NCBI RefSeq assembly: GCF_001558695.1
Contig: NZ_LNTU01000038.1
Coordinates: forward strand, 186,001-250,000
DNA length: 64,000 nucleotides
Direction of reading: 5' to 3'
Source: Paramesorhizobium deserti
GTDB taxonomy: Bacteria; Pseudomonadota; Alphaproteobacteria; Rhizobiales; Rhizobiaceae
The notes below the pieces were generated by a model. That model was not told where the DNA came from and made no database searches. It saw nothing but the letters and a program-made list of their open reading frames with translations. Below, in pieces: positions 42,640 to 53,100 of this stretch. The position numbers were made by a program, and so were the translations under genes. The stretch's first letter is position 1, and each line of letters begins with the position of its first letter.

Positions 42640-43371
42640 TTATACGGGATGCGTCACGCGGCGCAGGAAGTCCTGTGTACGCTCGTGCTTTGGATTGCGC
42701 AGGATCTCGCCGGCCGGCCCTTGTTCCACGATCCTGCCACCGTCGAGGAAGAGGACGCTATCGGCCACTTCGCGCGCGAACTGGATCTCATGCGTGACGA
42801 CGAGCATGGTCATGTGCTCCTCGGCGAGCGCACGCATCACCTGCAGCACCTCGCCGACCATTTCGGGATCAAGCGCCGAGGTCGGTTCGTCGAAGAGGAT
42901 CGCCTGTGGCTGCATGGCAAGCGCACGGGCAATGGCGACGCGTTGCTGCTGCCCGCCCGATAATGAGCCGGGATACGCATTGACCTTGTCGGCAAGCCCG
43001 ACGCGCGTCAGCAGCGCCACCGCCCTTTCACGCACTTCGGCCGCATCCTGCCTGAGCACATAGAGCGGTCCCTCCATCACGTTCTCCAGAGCCGTGCGAT
43101 GAGGAAACAGGTTGAAGCGCTGGAACACCATCGAAACCCGGGTGCGGATATCATGAATGCCAGAGGATTCCGCGTCGACCGGCTGGCCGTCGATCGCGAT
43201 GCGGCCGCTCTGATAGGTCTCAAGTCCGTTGACGCAGCGCAGAAGCGTCGATTTGCCGGAGCCCGATGGTCCAATCAGGCACACCACCTCGCCCTTGCCG
43301 ATCCCGGCCGTGACGCCCTTCAGCACCTGATGACTGCCGAAGGATTTGTGTACGTCGTCGAAACGGATCAT
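42640..43371 (-). CDS. Polar amino-acid ABC transporter ATP-binding protein (GlnQ/HisP type)
   Basis: 243 residues. It has Walker [10 protein letters not shown], signature [15 protein letters not shown], Walker [16 protein letters not shown] and H-loop [11 protein letters not shown]. The frame is open far upstream, but the ATG at 43371 gives the canonical start [12 protein letters not shown] and overlaps the permease stop by 4 bases. Confidence 0.93.
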   Translation of the reverse strand: MIRFDDVHKSFGSHQVLKGVTAGIGKGEVVCLIGPSGSGKSTLLRCVNGLETYQSGRIAIDGQPVDAESSGIHDIRTRVSMVFQRFNLFPHRTALENVMEGPLYVLRQDAAEVRERAVALLTRVGLADKVNAYPGSLSGGQQQRVAIARALAMQPQAILFDEPTSALDPEMVGEVLQVMRALAEEHMTMLVVTHEIQFAREVADSVLFLDGGRIVEQGPAGEILRNPKHERTQDFLRRVTHPV

Positions 43372-44024
43372 GGGGCCTTCCCCATCGCGATCTCGACGCG
43401 GCGCATCACGAAATTCAAGGGGATCGTCAGGCAGAGATAGAGCAATGCCACGAGGGTGAACACGGTCATGTTGTTGAAGGTCGATGACGCAAGCATTTTG
43501 CCCTGCATGGTCAGTTCGGCGACCGAGATTACCGATACCTGAGAGGAATCCTTCAGGAGCATCACAACATTGTTCGCATAGGGCGGCAGCACGATCCTGA
43601 AGGCCTGTGGCAGCACCACGCGACGCATCATCAGCGGCCGCTTCATGCCGATCGACTTGGCTGCCTCCACCTGACCCTTGTCGACCGCCTCGATGCCGGC
43701 GCGAAACGTCTCGCCGATATAGCAGGAATAGGTCAGCGCCAGGCCGATCACCCCGGCCTGGAAGGCGGTCAGATCGATACCGATCTCCGGCATCACGAAA
43801 TAGATGTAGAAGAGGATGACCAGGATCGGAATGCCGCGCACGAACTCCACGAGGACGCGTGTCGGTGCGGCGAGCGCGCGGATGCCGGAGGTCCGAAGCA
43901 GTGCCCAGACAAGACCGAGCACGGTCGCCAGGCAGAGGGCGAGGATCGTGACCGCGATCGTCAGCCATAGCCCCTTGAGAAGCAGCGGCATGTATTCCGC
44001 GGATTGCGTGAGAAACTTGCTCAT
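43368..44024 (-). CDS. Polar amino-acid ABC transporter permease
   Basis: 218 residues with about five helices. The family's conserved cytoplasmic loop reads [29 protein letters not shown], preceded by [19 protein letters not shown]. Only one permease gene is present, so it would act as a homodimer. Confidence 0.93.
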   Translation of the reverse strand: MSKFLTQSAEYMPLLLKGLWLTIAVTILALCLATVLGLVWALLRTSGIRALAAPTRVLVEFVRGIPILVILFYIYFVMPEIGIDLTAFQAGVIGLALTYSCYIGETFRAGIEAVDKGQVEAAKSIGMKRPLMMRRVVLPQAFRIVLPPYANNVVMLLKDSSQVSVISVAELTMQGKMLASSTFNNMTVFTLVALLYLCLTIPLNFVMRRVEIAMGKAP

Positions 44025-44106
44025 GAATCGCTTTCTTTGCGACGATGCGGGTCATCCTTCGGCGGGGAGACGCGGTGCATGGATGCGCTCTCTCGTGGCG
44101 TTCGGT

Positions 44107-44853
44107 TCAAAGCCCGTATTTGGCGAAAATCTTTGCGAGTTCGCCGCTTTCCTTCAGTTTGGCGATGGAAGCATTGACCTTTTCCAGAAGCTGCGGATTG
44201 TCCTTGGCTACGGCTAGGGAGACCTCGCCCTGTTTCAGCGGTTTGTAACCGTCGACAAGCCGTATGCCGAGGTCGGGGTTTTGAGATATCTGGTAAGCGA
44301 TGATGGGCTGGTCGCCGAAGCCGGCCTTGATACGGCCAAGCTTCACGTCACGCATGATGTCGGCGATCGAATCATAGAGTTTCACTTCGCTGAAGGTGCC
44401 CAGTTTCTGCAGGGTATCGGCGAATGTGGTGCCGATCTGTGCGCCGACCGTCTCGCCGTTCAGCTCTTCGATCGTATAGTTCTCCGGGTTGGCGGCGGCG
44501 ACGAACATCGCGTCGCCATAGGTGTAGACCGGCGTGCTGAACTCGACCACCTGCCTGCGCTCCTCGGTCGCGAACATGCCGGCGGAGATCAGATCGATCT
44601 TGCCGGTGGTCAGGGCGGGAATCAGCGCCGAGAAGGCGGTGATTTCGAATGTGGCGCTGTCACCCGTGTCAGCCGCGATCGCGCTCGCCAGATCGACCAT
44701 GGCGCCCGTCGGCTTCTGCGTCGCGGTATCGACGAATGTGAAGGGCACGCCCGTCGTCGTGATACCCACCTTGATCGGATCCTGGGCGAAGACCGGCGTT
44801 GCGGCCGCCATGACAAGCGCCGCGGCACAGGCGGCAATAAGTTTCAGTTTCAT
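44107..44853 (-). CDS. Polar amino-acid ABC transporter substrate-binding protein
   Basis: 248 residues with a signal peptide (LIAACAAALVMAAATPVFA, cleavage before QDPIK) and a family 3 solute-binding fold (VGITTTGVPFTFVDTATQKPTGAMVDL; GKIDLISAGMFATEERRQVVEFS). Good AAGGGG ribosome site. It is the first gene of the four-gene uptake-and-oxidation operon. It faces the PuuR-like regulator across about 290 bases that contain an inverted pair of half-sites. Confidence 0.92.
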   Translation of the reverse strand: MKLKLIAACAAALVMAAATPVFAQDPIKVGITTTGVPFTFVDTATQKPTGAMVDLASAIAADTGDSATFEITAFSALIPALTTGKIDLISAGMFATEERRQVVEFSTPVYTYGDAMFVAAANPENYTIEELNGETVGAQIGTTFADTLQKLGTFSEVKLYDSIADIMRDVKLGRIKAGFGDQPIIAYQISQNPDLGIRLVDGYKPLKQGEVSLAVAKDNPQLLEKVNASIAKLKESGELAKIFAKYGL

Positions 44854-44936
44854 GAAATTCCCCTTGTCTGATTCGTTGTTTTCGTTCGGAAGCGAGCAGA
44901 ACAGGCTAGCTCAGCTACATTCATCATTGACAGATT

Positions 44937-44999
44937 TTCACAATAATGAAATTTCTGCCATCTGCAATTGGTTAAGCGGAAATTTTTCATTTTCGTGAA
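44937..44999. promoter_or_regulatory. Inverted half-sites in the divergent promoter
   Basis: TTCACAATAATGAAATTT (44937-44954) and, in inverse orientation, AAATTTTTCATTTTCGTGAA (44980-44999) share the core TTCAC-N3-AATGAAA. They lie in an A/T-rich stretch between the amino-acid importer operon and the XRE-cupin gene and may be a two-dimer operator. Confidence 0.45.
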
Positions 45000-45139
45000 T
45001 TCAGGATATGAAGTGTGTGCTAGTCTGCCAGAAAGGGCGAGTTTCTCCCGAAAATCGCCGAACATCCGAGAGATAATGGGCCGGCATCGAGGAGATCGAA
45101 GGCCTTTTCAATATTGTGAACGAGAAGGTCTGATCGTTA

Positions 45140-45760
45140 ATGACAGCTCCAGGTTCTTCGACGGCTCCGGCTCCGAGAGTTGCGCAGGAAGATGGCGAGG
45201 AGGATCGCAGCCTCGGTCTTGCGGTGCGCCAGGCGCGCCAGGCGCGTGGCCTCTCCCTCAAGCAGGTCGCGGATCGCGCCAATATTTCGGTCGGGCTTCT
45301 GAGTCAGATCGAGCGGGGCATCTCTTCGCCCTCGGTGCGGGCATTGCGGGCGATTTGCGGGGTTCTGGACCTGCCGGTCCAGGCGCTGTTCGGCGGCGAG
45401 GACGATACAGGCAGCCAGGAGGCTCACCGGATCGTCCGGCTCAATCAAAGGCGCAGTGTCGATTTCGGCAGCAAGGGCATGATCAAGGAGTTTCTGACCG
45501 TTCATGACGAGGGCGCGCTTCAGGTCATGGAGATCGCGCTGGAGCCGGCGGGCGGTTCGGGAGACGAGCCCTATAATCATGATGGCGAGGAATGCGGTGT
45601 CGTCCTCGAAGGGCGCCTGGAACTTTATATCGACGGCAGCGTCTATCGCCTTGGTGAAGGCGACGCGTTCCATTTCGAAAGTGCATTGCCGCACAAGTTC
45701 CGCAATCTGGCGAACGGCCGGACACGCGTGCTGTGGATCACCACGCCGCCGGTGTGGTGA
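45140..45760 (+). CDS. XRE-family regulator with cupin sensor domain (PuuR-like)
   Basis: 206 residues. The HTH is at about residues 25-80 (LGLAVRQARQARGLSLKQVADR, then ANISVGLLSQIERGISSPSVRALRAI) and a cupin beta-barrel is at about 120-200 (MEIALEPAGGSGDEPYNHDGEECGVVLEG; GDAFHFESALPHKFRNL). PuuR and related regulators of amine and amino-acid catabolism have the same two-domain build. It is divergent from the importer-oxidase operon that it probably represses. Confidence 0.9.
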   Translation: MTAPGSSTAPAPRVAQEDGEEDRSLGLAVRQARQARGLSLKQVADRANISVGLLSQIERGISSPSVRALRAICGVLDLPVQALFGGEDDTGSQEAHRIVRLNQRRSVDFGSKGMIKEFLTVHDEGALQVMEIALEPAGGSGDEPYNHDGEECGVVLEGRLELYIDGSVYRLGEGDAFHFESALPHKFRNLANGRTRVLWITTPPVW

Positions 45761-45796
45761 ATTCGGGCTGGAATGATCTATTCGTCAGTCAGGTTC

Positions 45797-48700
45797 TCAG
45801 AACCAGTCTTCCCGCCGCCGGATCTCGGCAGCAATGATGGATTCATCCCTGCGCAATGATAGATGACGTGCCGCAGCGAGAGCCTGCTTCCACTCGTGAA
45901 GCGCGCGGTCCTTCCGGCCGTCCAGCCAATGCGCAACGCCCACCCAGAGCCCCAACTGCGCCGCTCCTACAGGGAATACCCTACTGTAACGCTTGAGTTC
46001 ATGAAGCGCTCGTCCCTCCCAATTGTCCCAGCGGTCGTATCGATCAGAAAGACCAGCTTCGCGCCCGCGCAAGAACACTTCCAACGCGCCGGAGATTCCA
46101 ACCAGGATGCTGTGAGAAGACGGTCTGGGCATCTCGCGCAGCAGGCGCAGTGTCTCAATCGCGGCTTCAACACTCTCGGCTGACTGACCCACCCGGGCGA
46201 GTGCGAGCGCAAGCGCGCCGCTGGCCGTGATCCGAGCCGCGAGATCGACCGAGCCGGGCATTGCGGATGTTATCAGCCGCAGGATATCGACCGCTTCACG
46301 CGGTCGGTCCGTGTGCAGCACGCACAATGCCTTGCAGCGCAGGGCCCAGATTTCTTGCTGTATGTTGCCGGCATTCTGCGCTCGCGCAAGCAACGCCAGG
46401 GCTGTTGGTTCCAATGCAGCCTGGTCGCCTCGATAATAAAGGGACCAGAAACGCATTCCTTGCGCATTGCACCATCTCAACTGGTCTCCGGCCGTCAGCG
46501 CAAGGCTTTGCGCCTGATCAAGTCGCTGATCGACCATTGACCATTCACAGCGTCCAAGTCTCCAGAGCGCATCGAGATTACATACATGAGAGTGGATCGC
46601 AGGGTCGGCGAGAGCAACCGCCGCCTTCTCGGCCTTTGCCATGAAATGGGCGCTCGCCCGCCGCCAGCCGAGCATGCCAAGACCGCACGCCAGCTGTGCG
46701 GATGCCACCGCCATCTCCGCGGAAACGCCAGTGCGCTCCGCGTGAATAACCGCCCCGACCAGATTGCACATGCCGCTGGAAAAGCGCAGTTCGAAATAAT
46801 CCACCATCGCCGCCTGATTCAGGCAACGGGATAATTCGCTCTCCCAGTCGACCGGATCCGGCATATTGTCCCGTGTGGGCAAATCCTGGGATCGGGGAAA
46901 GACCTGTTGGGCTACGAGCCGCGAGCCACGGCCGATCAGACGGATGAGAATTTTTGCGGGAGTACGCGGGACAGGCTTACCCGCCATTCTGAGCGCATAT
47001 CTGATCGCCACGCCTTGAGCATGGATGTCGCCGCGGCTGTAATGGGCTTCGGCCATCTGCCGGCGCCAGCGCACCGATCGAAGCCTTTGTTCATCGCTCC
47101 AAAGCTGGCGGTTGGGCTCGTGCTGCAAACAAATTCCTAGAAATGCCTCAACTTCCCGGAAAGCGCCGATCTGCAGTGCATTTGTTGCCGCCTTGTCTGC
47201 ATATTTGACCGCCTTTTCGTAGTTTTCGGCGGCATTGAAGTGTTGAACGAGGTCCGCGATGTCGGCTCCCACTGCGTCCGGTCGGCTCAGTTCGATCCAG
47301 CTCGCCAATCTTTCATGCAGCCGATGGCGCAAATCGCCGGGAATGGAGCCGTAGACCACGTCCCGGATCTGGTCATGACGGAATTCATAATCCGCCGGAT
47401 CGGCACCTTGCCGCACGAGATGCGCCGCGAGAAGGGATTGAATCGGGGCATCGATGTTATTTCCATGCAGTGCCCTGAGGGTGGCGCCCGTGAACGAACG
47501 CCCGATCACCGCCGCTGCCTTGATGACATCCTGAGCCGCGGCGTCCAGACGATCGACACGCTCTCGTATGACCCGTTCCACACCCTCGAAATATCGCAGG
47601 TCGTCAAGCGGGCGAATGGATTGCCAAGACCCGTTGCGCTCCGCGATCAGGCCCTCACTCTTCAATGTCAGCGAAATCTCTTCGGCGAAAAACGGGTTGC
47701 CGCCGGCCAGTGCCGCGACGTGGCGGGCTATCTCGTCCTGTGGCGGCGCGCCGCCGAGCGTGCGGGCAACGATTTCGTGGATCGATGCGTCGCTGATTTC
47801 CGCCAGTTCGAGAATGCGGAAGAACCGTGCGGGATCATCCGATTCCATGTCCGTCGGCACCGCGCTCGCTCGTTGCCGCAGATTTCTCAACTCCTCCGGC
47901 ACCTCCTCCGCACGAACACACAGGATAATCAGGAGTGACGACAATGACCCGAGCACCCACTCGACGAGCCGCCATGAGGCGGAATCGAGCCATTGGCTGT
48001 CTTCCAGGACCAGTATCAGCGGGCGGGGAGCCGATACGCCTATTATCTCGCCCAGAAGGCGCATGGTCGCATCGGCGCGATGCGCACCTTCCAGATGTTT
48101 CGTTCCCTCGTTCTGAGGGATCTCGGTGGCCAACACGTCGCCAAGAAGCGGCAGGCGTTCGACTATAGCTGGGTGATCCTGAACACGAATGCGGATATTC
48201 TGGAACACTTCGAAGCCGTCGGCGTCCACCGGCAAACCGACGAGGGATTCCAGCACGCGTCGCCACGCCAGCAGTGATGTGCGCCGTTTGTCCCGTTCAG
48301 CGCGGGATACCGACACCATCATACCGTCTGCGCGCAGATCGTCCGTGAAGGCATTCACCAGCGTGGTTTTGCCGATACCTGGCTGGCCCAGCACGACGAC
48401 AAGACGGTTGGTTCCGGCAAGCGTCTCGTCAAATGCCTGTTTAAGGAACGCCAGTTCGCGTTGACGACCAATCGGCCTCGCCGGTGGCAACACTGCCCGG
48501 CTTGGCTCCAGCGGATGAAACACGGGCGCCATATCGCCGAGCCCCTTCAGCTGGAGCGTGCCGCGCTGATCGAACGAGAACCCGCCTCTGGCCGCCCGTT
48601 CAGTCTGGGCATCGCACAGAATGTCGTTGGCGACCGCCGTCATAAGCCGGGCAGCGCGGTTCATCGGTGGGCCGAAAACCATCAGCTGTCTGCGGTGCGG

Positions 48701-49804
48701 GCTTCCAACGACACGAAAGAGCGCTTCGCCTGTCGCCACACCAATCGAAACGGTCAGGCCAAGCTGTCGGACGATTGCATCAATAGCGCGGGCGGCATCG
48801 ACGGCGCGCTGCGGGTCGTCACGGTGAAAGGTGCCGCGCGCGCCGAAGGCCGCGACAAAGACCAGCCCCTTGTCGTCGAAAAACAACTCCCCCGGTGGAC
48901 CGCCTCGCTCACGCAGTGCTTCCTGGAGTGAGGCGCACAGGGCCTGATGGCGCGATAGTGCGAGGGGAGTACGGTGTTCGAGCCCGGAGATCCGCGCGAA
49001 GAGAGCTGAAATAGGCCTGATTTCGGCCAGCGCATCCAGCCGCGCCGCCAGCCTTCCCCCTTCGTCAACATCAGTCCCCGGCATGTCATGATGATCTTCC
49101 GGCGCCAGCCCGGCTGCAACGTCACGCAGTTGCGGGACCAGAAAGCCTGCCAGCCAATGGGAAGGCAGGTGTCGATCCCTGCTCTTTTCGCCCGGATGCG
49201 GAATCTTTGTATCTGTGGCCGTATCGCCCGCCAGGGCATTGGCCGCGTCTTTTGAAAGGACATATTCCCAGCTGCGTGCCGCCGCCATCGCCTTGGCCGC
49301 CTCGACGATCGCGTCGCCACCGGCGACGAGGTGCCAGATTGGTTCGCCGCCCACAATGGCGGTCCAGAGCTGACCCGCACCGATGCCGAAATGCAGCGCC
49401 GGTTCTTTTTCCCCTGCGGCGGCCTTCGGTCGTTCATCACGATCACGGCAGATTGCATCGGTGCATTCCGTGGCTGCCCGGACGGCTCCGACAAAGCCTT
49501 CATGATCGGCCGGCCAATAGGCGAGCAGGGAATCGCCAGCGAAATAAAGCACCTCGCCGCCGCGTGCACCGATCTGTTCCGCGCATCGGGTGTAGGAGAG
49601 GGTCAGCAGCTTCGGTATTTCTTCGAGCCCGCCATGTCCGCGCCGCGCCAGCTGTTCGACCAATGCGGTAAATCGCGAGACATCGATGAAGAGCACCGCG
49701 GCTGGAAACTCTGTGGCTGCAGGACGTTCTCCCCGCGCGCCATACAGCCTGCCGAGCAGACGCAGCGGCAGAAAACTTGCCAGCAGTTCGTTCCTCTCAT
49801 CCAT
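45797..49804 (-). CDS. Class III adenylate/guanylate cyclase-domain protein with AAA/STAND ATPase and TPR region
   Basis: 1,335 residues from an ATG at 49804 (ribosome site GTGGGAA); an in-frame GTG at 49915 would add 37. A first cyclase domain (about 30-160) keeps both metal aspartates, Asp41 in LFIDVSRFTALV and Asp91 in LYFAGDSLLAYW. A second (about 263-430) is degenerate: the first aspartate is lost in ISALFARISG, though the VSIGVATGEALFRVVGS strand remains. An ATPase follows with P-loop GQPGIGKTT (473-481) and Walker B LILVLEDSQWLD. The last ~500 residues look like TPR helices. The layout matches soluble-adenylyl-cyclase-like and LuxR/AfsR-like STAND regulators. It may make cAMP or only sense nucleotides. 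Confidence 0.85.
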   Translation of the reverse strand: MDERNELLASFLPLRLLGRLYGARGERPAATEFPAAVLFIDVSRFTALVEQLARRGHGGLEEIPKLLTLSYTRCAEQIGARGGEVLYFAGDSLLAYWPADHEGFVGAVRAATECTDAICRDRDERPKAAAGEKEPALHFGIGAGQLWTAIVGGEPIWHLVAGGDAIVEAAKAMAAARSWEYVLSKDAANALAGDTATDTKIPHPGEKSRDRHLPSHWLAGFLVPQLRDVAAGLAPEDHHDMPGTDVDEGGRLAARLDALAEIRPISALFARISGLEHRTPLALSRHQALCASLQEALRERGGPPGELFFDDKGLVFVAAFGARGTFHRDDPQRAVDAARAIDAIVRQLGLTVSIGVATGEALFRVVGSPHRRQLMVFGPPMNRAARLMTAVANDILCDAQTERAARGGFSFDQRGTLQLKGLGDMAPVFHPLEPSRAVLPPARPIGRQRELAFLKQAFDETLAGTNRLVVVLGQPGIGKTTLVNAFTDDLRADGMMVSVSRAERDKRRTSLLAWRRVLESLVGLPVDADGFEVFQNIRIRVQDHPAIVERLPLLGDVLATEIPQNEGTKHLEGAHRADATMRLLGEIIGVSAPRPLILVLEDSQWLDSASWRLVEWVLGSLSSLLIILCVRAEEVPEELRNLRQRASAVPTDMESDDPARFFRILELAEISDASIHEIVARTLGGAPPQDEIARHVAALAGGNPFFAEEISLTLKSEGLIAERNGSWQSIRPLDDLRYFEGVERVIRERVDRLDAAAQDVIKAAAVIGRSFTGATLRALHGNNIDAPIQSLLAAHLVRQGADPADYEFRHDQIRDVVYGSIPGDLRHRLHERLASWIELSRPDAVGADIADLVQHFNAAENYEKAVKYADKAATNALQIGAFREVEAFLGICLQHEPNRQLWSDEQRLRSVRWRRQMAEAHYSRGDIHAQGVAIRYALRMAGKPVPRTPAKILIRLIGRGSRLVAQQVFPRSQDLPTRDNMPDPVDWESELSRCLNQAAMVDYFELRFSSGMCNLVGAVIHAERTGVSAEMAVASAQLACGLGMLGWRRASAHFMAKAEKAAVALADPAIHSHVCNLDALWRLGRCEWSMVDQRLDQAQSLALTAGDQLRWCNAQGMRFWSLYYRGDQAALEPTALALLARAQNAGNIQQEIWALRCKALCVLHTDRPREAVDILRLITSAMPGSVDLAARITASGALALALARVGQSAESVEAAIETLRLLREMPRPSSHSILVGISGALEVFLRGREAGLSDRYDRWDNWEGRALHELKRYSRVFPVGAAQLGLWVGVAHWLDGRKDRALHEWKQALAAARHLSLRRDESIIAAEIRRREDWF

Positions 49805-50057
49805 GGCCAGCGTTCCCACCTGGCTGCTCGCTTTTGGAGGTGCCGCAAAGGCGGCGTGCGGTATCTTCTCTCGATCCGGCGGTTGCGAGCTGCCCAAGGC
49901 CGGGGATTTTCGCACATATTTGATCGATAGCTAATAACTATCGCAAGGGACCGGAGGATCGGCCGGCAAGACAGGCAAAATCGCTATACAAATTTGCCGG
50001 AGGGAGTAGATTAGAGGTCGCCATTTACGACGTGCATCGCATCTGAGGGGAAGCGTT

Positions 50058-50171
50058 ATGCGAAGTTTCGTGAGTGGGGGCGGCATTTCAATCGGTTATG
50101 ATGATGTAGGTAGGAAATCTCTCCTGCTCATCGCATCGGCACGGAGCGAGGATGATGGGCTCCGGGCTTGA
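50058..50171 (+). CDS. Candidate 37-residue leader peptide resembling an alpha/beta-hydrolase N-terminus
   Basis: A short frame with a strong GAGGGGAAG ribosome site before its ATG. It ends at a TGA 20 bases inside the next gene, so its translation overlaps the start of the fusion gene. The translation, MRSFVSGGGISIGYDDVG followed by KSLLLIASA, looks like the first strands of an alpha/beta hydrolase before the oxyanion HG motif. It could be a real coupling leader or the stump of a decayed hydrolase gene. Confidence 0.4.
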   Translation: MRSFVSGGGISIGYDDVGRKSLLLIASARSEDDGLRA

Positions 50172-53100
50172 CACCGACTCGCGCACCGCGTGGATCTCGC
50201 AAGGTTTCGAGCGCCTTATTCATCGTGTCCGCGGCGCTCCCGCGGCCGTCCATTTCGATGTTCTGATCATCGGCAGCGGCTATGGCGGAGCCGTCACGGC
50301 CGCGACATTCGCAGGCCGGCGTCAAGGCAACGTTCCTGTTCGTGTTGGGATGCTGGAGCGCGGCAAGGAATATTTGCCCGGCTCGTTTCCGACCGGTCTC
50401 GGCGAACTGCCACGCCACATCCGGCGCGAGCGCAACAATGAGGGCCTGTTCGACATCAGACCCGGACCGGAGGTGACGACGATCGTTGCCAACGGAGTTG
50501 GCGGCGGCTCGCTGATAAACGCCGGCGTGATGGAAATTCCCTCGCCGAGTGTTTTCCAGAAGGGGTGGCCGAACCAGCTCGCAAATCTGGCCGGTTGGCA
50601 TTCATTCTTCGACCGCGCCTCTGACCTGCTCGGCGCACGCGTGGACGGTGTACCCAATACTATTACTGCGCATGCCGATGGGCTGCCGCAAAAATTCAGT
50701 GCTTTCAAAAGTATGGCGCCGAGTAACAGGTTTCGGCCGGCGGCGGTCACCATCGCGATGGCCGGTTCCACCAGCACGGGTAATGTCAGTCTCAACAAAT
50801 GCACGCGTTGCGGCGATTGCGCGACGGGTTGCAATTTCGGCGCAAAGAACTCGCTGGACGTCAATCTGCTCGTGCGTGCCCAGCAGAACGGCGCGGAAAT
50901 ATTCAGCGGCGCGACCGTGCTCAATATCGAGAAGGATGGTGCCGTCGGCTGGATCGTCAATGCCGTGCACACCAACGCCACGCTTAGGGCACGTGATGGA
51001 GAGGTTCTGAGGATCAGGGCGCGGAAGGTCGTGCTGGCCGCGGGTACCCTCGGCTCCAACGAGATCCTGCGCAGATCGCATATGATGGGGCTATCGATTG
51101 CGAATGAGCAACTCGGCGAGCGCTGCTCGACCAACGGTGACATGCTGGTCGTCGACTATGGCACCAGGGCGGCGGTGAACAGTGTGGCGGATGCCGCTGT
51201 GCAGCCCTCGAAACGTGCGGTCGGACCCACGATCACGGGCGTCATCGATCTCCGGGACACGGCAGGTGTTCTCATCGAGGAGATGGCGGTTCCGGCGAGC
51301 CTCCGCCTCGCATTCACGGAGATCTTTGCGACGACCAACACTTTGCACGGTCTGGACAAGATCGACTGGTCAACGCATCGGCAGGGCTTCCCGAATGACG
51401 ACGCTTATGCCGTGCCGCGCAAGTGCATCGAACACTCCGCGCTTTATGCCGTCATGGCCGACGACGGCGCCGCCGGCAGTATGGAACTCGATGGCGCGGT
51501 ATCCGATGATCGCGACGGAATTGCGCGAATACGCTGGGAAAAGCTTCCGGATCTGCCAATCTTCGACACGCAGGTGGATATATTGACCGGACTTGCGAAG
51601 AACTCCGGTGGACGGATCATGGCAAATCCCCTTTGGAAATTGCTGCCGTCGGAGCTCACTTGGCTGCTGCGGGAAAAGCGTGGACCACTGACGACCGTGC
51701 ATCCACTCGGGGGCTGCACCATGGCCGAGACGGGTTCCGAAGGAGTCGTGAACCACCTTGGCCAGGTGTTCTCAACCGGGACCTCAAGCGCGGTTCATGA
51801 TGGGCTGGTCGTGCTTGACGGGTCGATCATTCCAACGGCGCTCGGAACAAATCCCGCGCTCGCGATCTCGGCGGTTGCGCTGCGCGCCGCCGAAGCGCTG
51901 GCCCTGGAATGGGGATATGACGTAGCGCCGCCGGCCGCTCCGGTTGCGGCCCTGGTCCGTCCGATATTTCGCTCGACCGATAGCGCTGTTCCGCCAGCAA
52001 AAACGGAAGTGGAGGTGATCGAGCGGATCGTCGGGCCAGTGCGGTTGAAGCTCAAGAACGGTGCTACCGGTTCTTATATCGTTGAAATGACCCTGCGCTT
52101 TCTTCCCAAAGCGTTGGCTGATCTCACGCCGAGCATCGGCGGCGATCCCGTTCTAAAGGTTGCTGCTGATCAGTCCGATCCGGTGGCGCGCAGCGCCATC
52201 CGTATCTTCCCGCGCGCCGAGTGGGAGATGCTCGAAAAGAGCTGGGACCCACCCGGCCTGAGAGAACAGAAACTTGATGCCATCGCACATTTCAGCGCGC
52301 CGCTCACCGGCGGTCTCAGGGTGTTCGAGCGACAAAGAAGCTGGGCTCTCGGCCGTATCGGGCGCGCGGGCAAGGCATGGCTCTTCAACCGGGGCCTGCG
52401 CGATATCTATCAGGCGATTGTCGACGGCGATGGAGGGCCGGGACCGCTGGCCCGCATCAAGTCAGGTCTTGCCATCGCCAGCCGCTCGGGAGAAATCCGT
52501 GCGTTTCGCTATGACTTGAGGATAGGGATACCGGACGCCGGTGCCAAGATCGCGCTCAATGGCGACCATGTGGTTGGCACAAAGACGTTCACTTACGCTC
52601 GCCGGGGCAATCCATGGAGACAGCTCATGGAAGTGGCGCTCGAGCAGTTCCCGGGTCTCACCGGCTCCACTCCGCACGTCCTGAGGCTCGACCTGGGATA
52701 CCTGGCGCGCATTGGCGTGCCGCTTTTCCGGATAACCGGGCAGAGCGATGGAATCGGTGCGATCGGTGAACAAGTTACCGTTCTCGGTTATTTCCTGCGA
52801 TTGCTGCTCGGCCAGCACATCTGGAGTTTCCGCGCGCCCGACAAGGACGTGGATCCGGCCAATGATGTCATCGATTTTTCTCCCCCGGCTACGCTTCAGC
52901 TGCCCGGCGGCGGTTCAGTGACAGCGCAACGAATCCCGATTCCAATGGGTTCCGAGAAACCCAACCTTGGGGGCGGGCGTGTTCCCGGCGAGGTGCTAAT
53001 TACGCGTTATCCTCATCCCGGCACCATCAGGAGACCGGTGGTCATGCTGCACGGCTACAGTGCCGGCGGTACCACCTTTGCCCATCATGCGGTGAGCCCG

